A stretch of DNA of 11,484 bases from Lunasporangiospora selenospora. Its lineage: Eukaryota > Mortierellomycota > Mortierellomycetes > Mortierellales > Mortierellaceae. The stretch is taken from assembly GCA_015680635.1 (NCBI GenBank), contig JAABOA010000312.1:5478-16961 (forward strand), in the 5' to 3' direction. A program made the translations under genes and the position numbers. The notes under the pieces are model-generated. The model worked only from the letters and a program-made list of their open reading frames with translations, searched no databases and was not told where the DNA came from. Positions 1 through 9,246 of this stretch are shown one piece after another. The stretch's first letter is position 1, and the number at the start of each line of letters is the position of its first letter.

Positions 1-2715
1 AATTGAAGCGATGTCAAAGTAGCGTCAAACTTGGGAAGCGTTGCGTGGTGCTATTGAATTCATGTGTTTAAGAAACATAAAGTTAGTGCTGCTAGGAGAC
101 TACCCTGGAGCTGTATCCGCTCATCAAACAAAGGGATCAGCTGCTCCTACCTGCAATGTGTCCAAGTTGAAGATAAAGATTCTCCTCTTCAAATCGCCAG
201 TAGCCAACCATTGACCATCCACCGACACAGCCATAGAAGTGATCGTCTCCGCCTGAGCATCGTCTCCGAGCTCATCGTTGCCATCCACATCCATAAAGTC
301 TTCACCATCAGCTCCAGAGCCACTGTGCTGACCAAACTGACGAAGGATATCAAAAGTTCCAGTCTCCCACTGCGACAGATCAACGATCGCCACCTGTGAG
401 TCTGTAGAGGCAACGACAAGTCGCTGGTTATCGGGGGTGAATGTGAGATGATGTGCGCCAGTTCCACGCACGCCAGGGAACGACTTTTGCTTCTTGACAA
501 CAAGCTGCTCTGCATGCGTAGCCTAATGAGGTGACACCAAAATGAATTGAATAGAAAGGGCAAATGTCAGAAGGTGCTACTAGCCATTGTATCGCAACAG
601 CTTATCATGCCTCATATTGTCTAGTTGACTTACGTGATTCTCAATCCTGAACAACCGAACCTCATCAATATCGGCGACTGCAATCCAGTGACCATCTTCA
701 GAGAGAGCGCTTGCCGTGAGGTTAAGATCATCTCTAAAGTTCATCTCCAGAATCGCCTGCTGTGGTTGAATGAGATCCAGACGTGATCCGATCTCGAGCT
801 CTGTGAATGGCTGAACAGGGGTGGCAGCTACGAAAACACGGATAGCAATGTTAGACACGAGGGACCATCTCCATTTTAACCAGGGACACACGGCTTTTTT
901 GTATAATTTGATCTGTTTGAAACACCAATTGTTCACACTTACTCTTTCCTAGCCGCCAGACCTTTACACCATGGGGCATCCTACAAAGCATCAGACGCTG
1001 TGATTGGCTGACCGAGATAACTGGCCTCTGAGGAACATATGGCAGACGACGCATGTTGTTATCGGGGAAGGTCGAAGGAGAGCAAACGACCATCGAAACA
1101 TCGACACCTCCAGAGACAAGAGCATCGACATTCCTGCTCTCATTCAAAGCCAAAGCACGGACATCATGTGAATGCGAGCGTCCTGATCCTGACAGAACCC
1201 ATTTGCTGACCAAGTCTGACTTGTTGCTGTCACCGTTGCGTTTTCCGAGTTTCTTTGGTGCATCCACTTGATCAACAAAGCGGTACCGGCAGCATTTGCG
1301 ATCCACTCCTGATGAGAAGACGGTCTTGCCATCCTATTGAACCAAATTCCAGCGTCCCCGAGTTGAGCCATTTGTTAGTCAAGGCTACTCTTGGCATGGA
1401 CTCTTTCCCTTTTCTGTATGCATGAAATCACATCTATTCAAAGCGTCTTCTTCATTGAAGGGACATACCTCTGAAACAGCCAGACAAAGAACATCGGCGC
1501 CATGAGAAGTGAAAGACTGGACCATGGTCGCAGAGCTGCCATCCCAGAACTTGACATGTCCAAGCGAATCTCCACTGACAAAGTCTCCGTTGGCCAGGAC
1601 CTTGACCGACCAGACCAAAGTATCCTCTCCGGGAACACGTTCTACTGTCATGCGAGTGACGACACGGCCAAGTTCTGCATCCCACTTGTAAACAGCGCTG
1701 TTGGCAGATCCAGTGATGATGGTCTTGTCATCAAGAGACCACGCCAGGGACAAGATTCTGGCTATTGGAGGAAGAAAGAAGGAGAAAAAGGCCAATTGGA
1801 ACAGTTTAACAACACAATGGACGCGTATTAGTACCGGATCTGATCCATGAGTGATTCGCGCATATTTTCTAGATCGACAACAGGCTGCTGGGATCAAGTG
1901 ACTCCTCCACCACATACTCTTTTGTTTGTCGAATGAGCGAATAAAAGTAAGCTCGCCATCGGCAATATCAAAGAGTCGAACGCATCCGTCTTCACAACCG
2001 ACAGCAAGAACAGTGTTGGCATTGTTAATGGCCATGCACCAGACAGCTCCTCCATGAGAATCGACAGTTCTCTGTTGGCAAAAAAAAGAAAAGAAAAGAA
2101 AGAAAGAGAAGAAAAGACGAATGACTCTGTTAGAAAATGGGTCTATTTTTTTTTTGTAAGCATTTGATCCAGAATCCATTGGCTGTGCTAAAAAGTACCT
2201 TGGGCTTGAGCGTGACGAGATCCCACTCTGTAACAATGGCATTCAATCCTGCAGAGAAGAGTCTTGCTGGGGCTCTGGCGAGCTTCCTCAGGGCTCTCTT
2301 CTTCTCCTTTTCCGAATCCCAGAAATCCTCATCCTCAGTCAAGATCGTCTGGTGTGACCAGGCGAGGGCCTCGACCGATGTGTTCTTGCCTCCAGGGATG
2401 ATCTGTGAAAGAGGTTAGAAAAGAAGGTGGGTTGGTAAGTGAATATGTATTTGTTGGCGTAGGAGGTTGGAGGTGGGGGGTGTGGCGGTGGTAAAGGGTG
2501 ATATGCATCTTGGAGGGGGAGGGAGGGAGGTTGAAGGTAGAGCGTTGGGAGTGGCATACCTTTGCCAAGGTCCAGTCGTTTGTGGGATTCCAGATTTCGA
2601 TATCGCCATTAGCTCTGCCACATGCCATCACAGGACGAGTCGTCTTGGGAGCAAAGGCGAGGGCATTGATGGCCGATGGGATGTAATCCACGAATCGACA
2701 GCGATGCACCTCCAT
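1..2715 (-). CDS. UTP4: U3 snoRNP / SSU-processome WD40 protein UTP4 (cirhin); 3' end cut by window
   Basis: Exons on the minus strand: 2715-2560, 2402-2199, 2071-1918, 1761-1469, 1333-943, 827-634, 522-151, and 50 to beyond position 1. All junctions keep one frame with GT/AG ends; introns are 100-157 nt. About 604 residues are in view, against 686 in human UTP4, so roughly the last 80 are missing. The start is MEVHRCRFVDYIPSAINALA, matching the family opening (VHRVRFFNYVPSGI in human). WD repeats follow, with family landmarks such as RLFSAGLN (exon 2), VGCEDG and RSFDKQK (exon 3), RILSLAW (exons 3-4), GDSLGHVKFWD (exon 4), SHDVRALAL and VSGGVD (exon 5), and WIAVADIDEVRLFRI (exon 6). Exon 7 holds an acidic insert (DFMDVDGNDELGDD) between two blades. 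From family knowledge, Utp4 is a tandem beta-propeller subunit of the t-UTP/UtpA complex, needed for rDNA transcription and 18S processing in the nucleolus. A longer in-frame ORF reaches 2892, but its extra N-terminus is translated T-rich leader and was not used. Confidence 0.93.
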
Positions 2716-2784
2716 TTCGATCGTGTGTTTATGGAAAGACGATGTGAATAGAAAGGGGCATGCACAGAATGGAGCCTGGTCTTT

Positions 2785-2819
2785 AAAAAAAAAAAAGAAA
2801 AGAAAAGAAAAAAAGAAAA
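2785..2819. repeat. A/G low-complexity tract
   Basis: A run of A broken by single G residues (AAAAG-type units) on the plus strand. It forms a T-rich pyrimidine tract in the UTP4 leader or promoter. Similar tracts occur inside several introns of the window, for example 2080-2119 in UTP4 intron 2. Confidence 0.7.
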
Positions 2820-2863
2820 CATATTCACGTGATGAGCAGTCATGCCAGTCACGCACGCGTCTT

Positions 2864-2869
2864 TTTATT
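2864..2869 (-). terminator. Poly(A) signal AATAAA of POP1
   Basis: AATAAA on the minus strand begins 30 nt past the POP1 stop codon (2901-2899). It is the canonical hexamer at a normal distance, so the POP1 transcript probably ends only about 120-140 nt before the UTP4 start codon. Confidence 0.65.
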
Positions 2870-2891
2870 GACATAGGGGGGATATAGTACA

Positions 2892-2910
2892 ATGTTGACT
2901 ACGTCAACAT
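2892..2910. repeat. Perfect inverted repeat spanning the POP1 stop codon
   Basis: The arms ATGTTGAC and GTCAACAT (8 bp each) flank a 3-nt loop that lies across the stop codon. On the POP1 mRNA this can form a short hairpin about 25 nt before the AATAAA signal. A functional role is not shown. Confidence 0.6.
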
Positions 2911-5900
2911 ACTGAGCCTTGCAAGTCTCGACACTCGACTGCGAGTACTCCGGACTATCACCATCATCCGAGGCACCTTCTGAAAGTTGACCAGCCGTGT
3001 GTTGCTCATTTCCGCCTCCAAATCAATATATGGGCCAGCCTCAATCTTGTGCTTCAACTTGTACCTTGTCTCGAGCTCCAGAACGCTTGCCACGCCTGTT
3101 GCTGAACAACATCCAATACCGTAGCTCTTTCCGTCACTGTAGCAATACTGTCCTGTCGTCACGTATCCAATCAACGTGCCTGGCGGTGGTTGAGTAGTAG
3201 CCTATTTAACACAACACAAGTGCACTGGCGTTATTAGTCAAGTTCACAGATCATTTCAAACAAAAGTTGTGCTTTCCATATTGGCAAAACGATTAGACGT
3301 ACCAATTGATCAAAATCAAACTCTCTGTCTTCCTTGTCATCCTCCTCTTCCATGTCAAGGTCAACCCATTCTCGGATAGGCTTTGGAGCAAATCGTGGCT
3401 TGCCCGTGATCTCACGTTTGCCTCGAACCTTGGCACGAGCAAGCCAGGTTTCATACTTGTCTTCAGGAATAGCAAAGATCATGCCATTCTCGCTGATCTT
3501 GCCCCGGTTCATAAAATCAATGCCTACACGGACTAGTGCGTCCTCAACACGAGGCCATGGTAGGATCGATGACTGCTTCAACATATCCCCCAGAGAAATC
3601 AGGACAACATTGTTCAGTCTCTGGAGGTCAAGTCGCAAGGAACCTGTAGTTTGCTCTTCAGGAGTAGATTTTCCATTTCCACCGCCACCTGCTACCCATG
3701 CCGCATCGACAAGGGCATTGACAAGCTTGGGACTTTGAAGGAGCCATATCTTTTCTGGGTCGAGGCCAAGTGCTGTCACAACACTATTATCCTTGCTTTT
3801 GTCAGCATCCGTGTTTTGATCATCTTGTCCACTGCTTTTCGCTTCCATGGCAACATCATCCTTGGGTGCTGGTAGACTATCAAAGCCTAAAATTGTAGCT
3901 CCAACAGAAAGACACTTGACCCAAGGAGCCTCAAAGGGATCGTCAACCCCCATCTTTGTATAGTTGACTCGTTTTGCGACTGGAGTCCGATTGTACTTTG
4001 CTTCAGTCACTGTCTTGTATTCGCTTGCAAAATCGTCATAAGCCTTTGTGGTGGGGAAATCGTACGGGAAGCAGGATTGTCCAGCCTCAAAGTGAAAGCT
4101 TCTCCGCTCTCGAACACCACCCGCACGGGCACCTGCAAAGATAAATGATTTCCAAAAGGGCATTCCCCAGCCACGTGGAACGATCAAAGTCCAGCCACAC
4201 AGGTATTCGTTGTCAGATCCTCCCATATCCCGAGATATCTGGGGCCGTCCCTGTCGCTGGAGAAGCATCACTGGAATTCGTGAATCGGTTTCTGTAGGTG
4301 ACAGTTTCGTTCCTGGAATCAGGAGCTCAGATCGGCGCTTATCCAGGCTTGCAATAGAGGCCATACTGGCTTTGACACCCTCCCGCTCCTGTACGTCCCA
4401 GATGGATGAACTAGCTATGCTGTCTGGCCAGTGAGAAAGCAGTTCAAAAGCTTCCTTTTCTTCTTGCGCGGGAAGATTAGATTGACGAGGATCAGTCTTT
4501 TGCGGGAATCTAGAAAGAGTGGATGTAACAAAAAAAAAAGAAGGGGACGATTAGAACCAGTGCTGACTTGGTGTTATCGTGAATATGCCAAAATAGAGAC
4601 AACGTACGTGAGTCGAGGATCGTCTACCAAAAGGCTGATTACAGCACCCGGAGGAACCGATGTGGATGATCTTAGAGAAGACAACAGTTTCCAAGCCTAA
4701 CATACAGCAAGATCGGGCATTTGTGAGCAAATGATCCGGAATTTAGACAAAGACAACTTTTTCATATAAACTCGCTCGAGCTCTCCTCACTCACCTTGTG
4801 CGCCTCCTGGTATGGTTCGGCAGTGTCCGATTCATTTGGGTTCAAGACCGCCTTTAAAAGTGCTGTTGAGCGTGGTCCCGTAAAGTCAAACATAACAAGG
4901 GAGCTTTCGAGATCCTTGACAGACACTTTTTTCTCCAGTTTCAAGGCAGTAACGGCCTCCTTGACCGATCGCAATGCATGTTCAAATGCTGAGGGGTGAA
5001 GCCATATCAAGAGTTGCCCATTTCCTGACAGAGAGTTATCGTCCGTTTCCATATCAGAAGTGGTCGTTGCTGATTTAGGCACTTGCCTCCACAAGAAACT
5101 GGCGGGCCCAACCAATTTTTGAGGAAAGGATCGGTATTCATAGAGAAAGGTAGAGAAATGCCTCGTGCCTTTGGTATATCTGTTTGTAGACATGGTTAGA
5201 GATGCATTGACGAGTATTAGCGTAAACAGAAGGAGAGAGGCCGCTAGTTGAAAAAAAATCGGCATGTTGGTGACGACTACCGTACCTGGCACTTCCAACC
5301 GATGGCATGCTTGGGTCAAACATCGATTCAAAGAGGTTGACGATAGACTTTTTGCGTCCGCTGATTTCCATAAATCCAAAATAAGACATGTCCTGAATGA
5401 TACATTGATGGTTGCTTGATTTGTAGGTAGACCGAATTCCGTTTTCATTAGAGTGCAAAGGCTATGAAAGGAGGAAACAAAAAAACAAACAAAAAAAGGT
5501 CATTACACCGGGTCCAACACCAAATGGAACTGGAAACACTTCATCTTTTCTCACTTACCAGCTTGAATCCCCACAGATCGGTCATCTTCATACGTTTGGA
5601 ATGCCAAATATGAGTCTCGAGCCACTGTTTGTCTCCCTGTCTTTTTGAATATTCCTCTAGTAGTGTTCTCGTTTTCCTCCGCTTGAATCTACAGTCTGGT
5701 TTCTTTCCTTTCTTGACCGGATCAGATTCGACCTAGGCGAGTGTATCCCCCCCCCAAAAAAAGAGGTATCGTGAGTATGCAGTTATTAAAGTCCTATCCC
5801 ATGCTCTGTGATGATCTGTGATGACGCCGGCTTTATTCTCTTTCTCCTTTTGCCCTACCTCACGCTGAGCTCGTTCGCGCAATCGAGCTGGGAGTCGGTT

Positions 5901-6540
5901 CAAATTGAAACTGGCAGTTCTGCGCCTCAGATTCCGAGGTAAGCTCTGGAAAGCCCTCTGTGCTGCCGAGCTTCGAGATTTTTCCATGGCATTGTGCATA
6001 GCGCTGATCTCAAATGCTCGAGCCTAAGGGCGAGAAATGAAAAAAAAAAAGAGACCAAAAGTTAGAGAGTTACTCTAGGATATCCAAATACATCTTGATC
6101 CGCTTGCCTTCTCCCGCCTATCCTGAATCATGTCTGAATAGAGTAAATTGAAAGATGTAATTGACAACAGGTGGTGCCACTCACCTCGGTAAAGGGGATC
6201 ACATCCACTCTATTGGCACGGATCTCCATCCCTAGATGTATTGAAAAAAGCGGTGTGAGCTGTCCGATCTAGAATGTCGGATCTTTTACCGAGTAAAGCA
6301 GCCATCATTCAACCTACGCGACGCCTGCTGTGTTTGGATGGTGCGTGCGGTAAAGACCTTGGCTATGGTATCGATAAATCAGCAAGATACTGTCAGTCTT
6401 TACTGATAGTAAAGAGCAGTTCTTTTCTTTTGAACAAAACAAGCGGACATTGTGTTGGAATGGCGCGTGTTACCCCTCTTCTTGTCCTTGCCCTGCGCTG
6501 CCGCCTGCGCGGGTCTCTTTTTGTTGTTATCGTTGTCCAT
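2899..6540 (-). CDS. POP1: Ribonuclease P/MRP protein subunit POP1
   Basis: Exons: 6540-6474, 6231-6185, 6023-5859, 5732-5559, 5461-5286, 5179-4795, 4696-4608, 4509-3303, 3201-2899. All junctions are in phase and give about 870 residues, close to yeast Pop1 (875). The POP1 N-domain starts near residue 39 (ARAFEISAMHNAMEKS, then AAQRAFQSLPRNLRRR) and continues through WLETHIWHSKR (130-140) and QDMSYFGFMEI. The POPLD domain is in exon 8, with GWTLIVPRGWGMPFW and FAGARAGGVRERR at about residues 473-503. The C-terminal domain in exon 9 has IGYVTTGQYCYSDGKSYGIG and ends MMVIVRSTRSRVSRLARLSM. From family knowledge, Pop1 is the largest protein of nuclear RNase P (tRNA 5' maturation) and RNase MRP (pre-rRNA cleavage) and binds their RNAs. 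Exons 2-9 are secure. Exon 1 (22 residues, lysine-rich) rests on phase match and a GTAACA donor, and a longer 5' end is possible. Confidence 0.93.
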
Positions 6541-6812
6541 GTTGCTGGATTGCCGACTCGCCTTCAGTTCAAGTTGAATGGTGTCGTCCACGGATGCTGA
6601 AACAAAGTCAATGAAGCACACCCATGCCTCTGTTTTTGCCACGAATGGGACACAATAATTTGTGTGCCATAAGCCACCGCGAATTGGGGGGCCAAAGCGC
6701 CGCGCTTCGTTGCCTGGCCAACGAAGTTGTCGCTCTTGTAGATCACACAGTGTCGAATAAGCCATGTCCAATCTCGCCGATTTTCTTCCTTTACCCCCTG
6801 AGCTTCACCTTC

Positions 6813-6824
6813 CACGTCGACGTG
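6813..6824. promoter_or_regulatory. 12-bp perfect palindrome CACGTCGACGTG
   Basis: The dyad carries two ACGT cores, and each half resembles a bZIP or bHLH half-site. It sits 273 nt upstream of the POP1 start codon used here, in the divergent region. Binding by a factor is inference from sequence only. Confidence 0.35.
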
Positions 6825-6924
6825 CTTGGACCAGGCGGCCGAATCGTATATGTAAACAGATGTCATTGTGTATGTGTGGCCGTGTTTTTTGAGCCCCAAT
6901 ATAAGAAAAAAAAAAGACGGAGTC

Positions 6925-6944
6925 CCCGAGGCTCGGGATAAATA
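6925..6944. promoter_or_regulatory. Inverted repeat (CCCGAG-G-CTCGGG) next to a TATA-like ATAAATA box
   Basis: Six-base perfect arms (6925-6930 and 6932-6937) abut ATAAATA (6938-6944), which reads TATTTAT on the minus strand. On the minus strand the first ATG downstream is at 6866. This could be a core promoter for POP1 or an unrelated AT-rich patch. Confidence 0.3.
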
Positions 6945-7342
6945 GGCGGGCTCCATGTTGGATGCACTGCATATTCGATGGTTACGCGCCTTGTCTTTGC
7001 TTTCCTCAAGAGGACAACCCACTTGGGCAAGCAAGGTGACGATTCAAACGGAGACGATAGAGATTGAGAGTGAGAGGAAGTGGCCACGTTCTGGGTCCCG
7101 GGCGATCACTTTGGCCACGGACGAGAGAGGAGCAGAGGAGCCAAAGGACAGGACAATTGTAAGAAGGGGAAGAGGAATCATGCAGCACGCACGCAGTACA
7201 GATTTGAGCACACCCCGCTGTGGTTGCATTGCATGTCGTCGCCCGACTACTGTTGGGCGAAAAATGGCTTTCTCGTCCTTCTCAGTCAAGCCTCGTTCTG
7301 GCCTCCTGTCCTTCTTCCCCTATTCCCCATCCTTTGTACGAG

Positions 7343-7350
7343 TATTTAAA
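7343..7350 (+). promoter_or_regulatory. TATA-like box TATTTAAA of the stathmin-like gene
   Basis: TATTTAAA lies 178 nt upstream of the start codon, in a C/T-rich region. No ATG occurs between it and 7528, which supports both the promoter call and the chosen start. Confidence 0.5.
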
Positions 7351-7527
7351 CTCGCCTCGCCCATCGTCCCGGTGGCAACTCTTTTCTTTCTCTCTCGCAC
7401 TCTTTGCTCTTTTGCACCAATCTTCTTCTCCACTCGCTCCCAGCACTCTCCAACACTCTTCTCACCAATACCCAGGCAGGGACACCTCTCCCCAACCACC
7501 ACATTTTACTATTCCCCATCATCCATC

Positions 7528-9246
7528 ATGGCCACCCCAGCTGACGCCGCCACCGCCGCCGCCACAGTTGCCAAGACGCAGCAGCAGGACATCCATGATG
7601 AGAGTGTTCTTGCAGAACTGGACGTTGCACCTGGTACCAAGCCAGTTGTCCCCCCACACTTGTTGGCAAGGCTCCAGCAGCTCGACTCTCCTGACAAGTA
7701 TGTCTAGACAGCCTTTCGCCATCCTCCTCCCCTTCTTTGTCCTCTTCTTAAAAACACGCTATCGTGGGAAAGAGACCCAAAGTCTTGTCCCTGACTCTTA
7801 ACGTTCCGTCTTTTTTTTATATTCATTTAGGACCCATCAGGATATTGACAACAAACTCGCCGAGGCCGAGGAGAGACGCAAGGTAGGAAACTTTTACCTT
7901 TTGTGTTGCCGGTAAAGAAACACTGGCCTCTCTTTCAATCGCATGTTGACATGTCGTTTATTTTTTTTTATTACCATTGCTAGAAATTGGAAGTGGAGCG
8001 CGTCCAGAAAGCGGCCGGAGAAGTCACTCATGCAAAGATGGTCAGCGAGCGGACCAGGCAAGAGGCCGACGTGAGCCGTGACGAGTCCATTGAACGGATG
8101 CGTGAGAAACACGAGAACGCAGAGCGTGCTCGTCAGGAACAGGTATGTAGGATGAATGCACCCGCCCGTGTGGCCTCGGCCAATGGACACTAAAATCAAA
8201 GGAAAGGGAAAAGGGGAGTGGGGGCAAAAAGCGGGTGAAGGAGTAAAGAATTGAAGCGTCCAGGTACGCTGGGTATGGACCGTGTTATTGCAGGAGAAGA
8301 GGAAAGGAAGAGTGGGAACGGAGGACCTGTGCGGGACAAAGGAGGAGATACCGATGCATGGTCATGTCCATCCTAATGTCTTAGTCTGCTGAAATACATA
8401 CAATGAGGCAGGGTTGGGGGTGAATGGGCGGAACAAAGTAATAGAGCATAGCAGGTTAGCTTCTGCACCTGGGTACACTCGTGAGGACCTAACAAGTATT
8501 TCTTTTCCTTTCCTTGGTGCAATGTCCTGATTCGTCATTCGCCCAAAAAAATAAAATAAAATAAAAATGCAGGAACGTGCCCGCCTGAGCAAGCTTGAGG
8601 AACATTCAGCCAAGGTTGCCTCTTTCCAGAAGGACGATCAGTAAGTTCATCCTTCTCACAAACTGCACCCCTGATTTTTGCACCTTGTTTAGTTTGTATG
8701 CCTTGGGGGGGGGGGGCAATTTTCTGCCGACTCATGCGCTCTCTTTTCTCCTTCTTCCATGGGAACACAGAATCGCGCGCGATGCAGAAATCCGTGAAAT
8801 CAAAGACAAGCTGGAGCAGGCTGAAGAAAGACGCAAGGCACTTGAGGAGGAAAAGATTAAGAAGCTGGAAGAGCATCAGGCACGAGTCAAGCAGGTTCGG
8901 GAAGCTGACTCGGAAGCAGCTATTGCACAGTATGAGCAACAAAAGGCCGAGTTGGATCAAAAGATGAAGGCCGCAGAGCAACGCCGAATTGACCTCGAAA
9001 CAGCATTGAAGGAGAAGATCCAAGCTCGCCAAGTCCAAGCAGAGCAAGTTCGTCAACGTAAGTGACTTTTTACAATTTCTTTGCAGTCCCATCTCTGTTG
9101 AATGGTCTTTTCTTCAGCTCCTATGCTGGACACCCCTAACTGATCAATACCCTTGCGACCTTAATTGGTGGGTGCATTGATAAACAGGTCAACGAAGCCA
9201 GGGTCAGATCAGCGTTGAGGGAGTTGAGGGAGTTGAGACTAACTAA
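7528..9246 (+). CDS. Stathmin-like charged helical protein with two tandem modules
   Basis: Exons 7528-7697, 7831-7882, 7984-8142, 8573-8640, 8771-9057 and 9188-9246 give 264 residues; exons 1-5 join cleanly in phase. Residues 1-57 are Ala-rich then Pro-containing. Residues 58-246 are an almost unbroken Glu/Lys/Arg/Gln-rich helix without Gly or Pro apart from one Gly. Elements KLAEAEERRK (65), KHENAERARQ (116), KLEQAEERRK (163) and KMKAAEQRRI (214) are 51, 47 and 51 residues apart. In animal stathmin, KLEAAEERRK is followed 51 residues later by KMEANKENRE, so this looks like two stathmin domains in a row. From residue 163, 16 of 30 positions match human stathmin by my by-eye comparison. Stathmins bind tubulin dimers and regulate microtubule assembly; that role here is inferred. 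The helix could instead be a generic coiled coil. The last exon (short, VEG repeats) is the weakest part. Confidence 0.75.
8143..8572 (+). other. Long intron 3 (430 nt) of the stathmin-like gene with a cryptic terminal exon
   Basis: The intron has a GTATGT donor and an ATGCAG acceptor after an A-rich stretch. Inside it, an acceptor-like TTATTGCAG ends at 8293 and is followed by a purine-rich, in-frame open stretch of 32 codons that stops at 8390-8392. Using it would give a shorter protein ending after residue 127 plus 32 new residues. Nothing else was recognised in the intron. Confidence 0.4.
8705..8716 (+). repeat. Run of 12 G in intron 4 of the stathmin-like gene
   Basis: Mononucleotide run. 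A comparable run of 9 C followed by 7 A occurs at 5747-5762 in POP1 intron 3. Run lengths of this kind are prone to sequencing and replication error but lie outside coding sequence. Confidence 0.8.

Larger units (their letters stand above)
2716..2898 (-). promoter_or_regulatory. POP1-UTP4 intergenic spacer; UTP4 promoter and leader with a CACGTG E-box
   Basis: Only 183 bp separate the POP1 stop from the UTP4 start, so the POP1 terminator and the UTP4 promoter share this stretch. It contains a CACGTG E-box palindrome at 2826-2831, about 110 nt upstream of the UTP4 start, and an A-rich tract on the plus strand (2785-2819), which is a pyrimidine tract in the UTP4 sense. No canonical TATA box is visible. 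An ATG at 2852-2850 opens a frame that runs out of frame past the UTP4 start; it matters only if transcription begins upstream of it. That the E-box is functional is inference. Confidence 0.4.
6541..7527. promoter_or_regulatory. Divergent intergenic region between POP1 and the stathmin-like gene
   Basis: This 987-nt stretch holds no gene I can support. The half next to POP1 contains a 12-bp palindrome (6813-6824) and an AT-rich ATAAATA box preceded by an inverted repeat (6925-6944). The half next to the plus-strand gene contains a TATTTAAA box (7343-7350) followed by about 170 nt of C/T-rich leader with no ATG before 7528. Open frames cross the region on both strands (a minus-strand frame from 6866 to 6564, a plus-strand frame from 6955), but none resembles a known protein. 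Confidence 0.5.
7853..9057 (+). repeat. Four-fold internal protein repeat (about 50 residues per unit)
   Basis: Codons for the repeat-opening elements begin at residues 65, 116, 163 and 214; the first and third also begin at 7853 and 8808. A second element recurs at the same phase in both modules: SKLEEHSAKV (133-142) and KKLEEHQARV (180-189). Spacing suggests a two-repeat unit that was itself duplicated, with intron positions differing between the copies. Confidence 0.7.

Noticed and set aside
2512-2530. G-rich tract in UTP4 intron 1 as a G-quadruplex
   Set aside because: Only three runs of three or more G lie close together, the tract is on the strand opposite the transcript, and nothing links it to function.
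3334-3875. Plus-strand open frames opposite POP1 exon 8
   Set aside because: They are shadows of the long, clearly conserved POP1 exon.
6564-6866. Minus-strand 100-codon frame starting MTSVYIYDSAAW as a separate gene
   Set aside because: It matches no family I recognise, overlaps the POP1 5' region and has no supporting downstream signal. It is kept only as a possible alternative POP1 exon.
6955-7707. Long plus-strand open frame running into exon 1 of the stathmin-like gene (250 codons)
   Set aside because: The upstream part crosses the TATTTAAA box and the C/T-rich leader and resembles no protein. It only shares frame with exon 1 by chance, and the first ATG after the TATA-like box is 7528.
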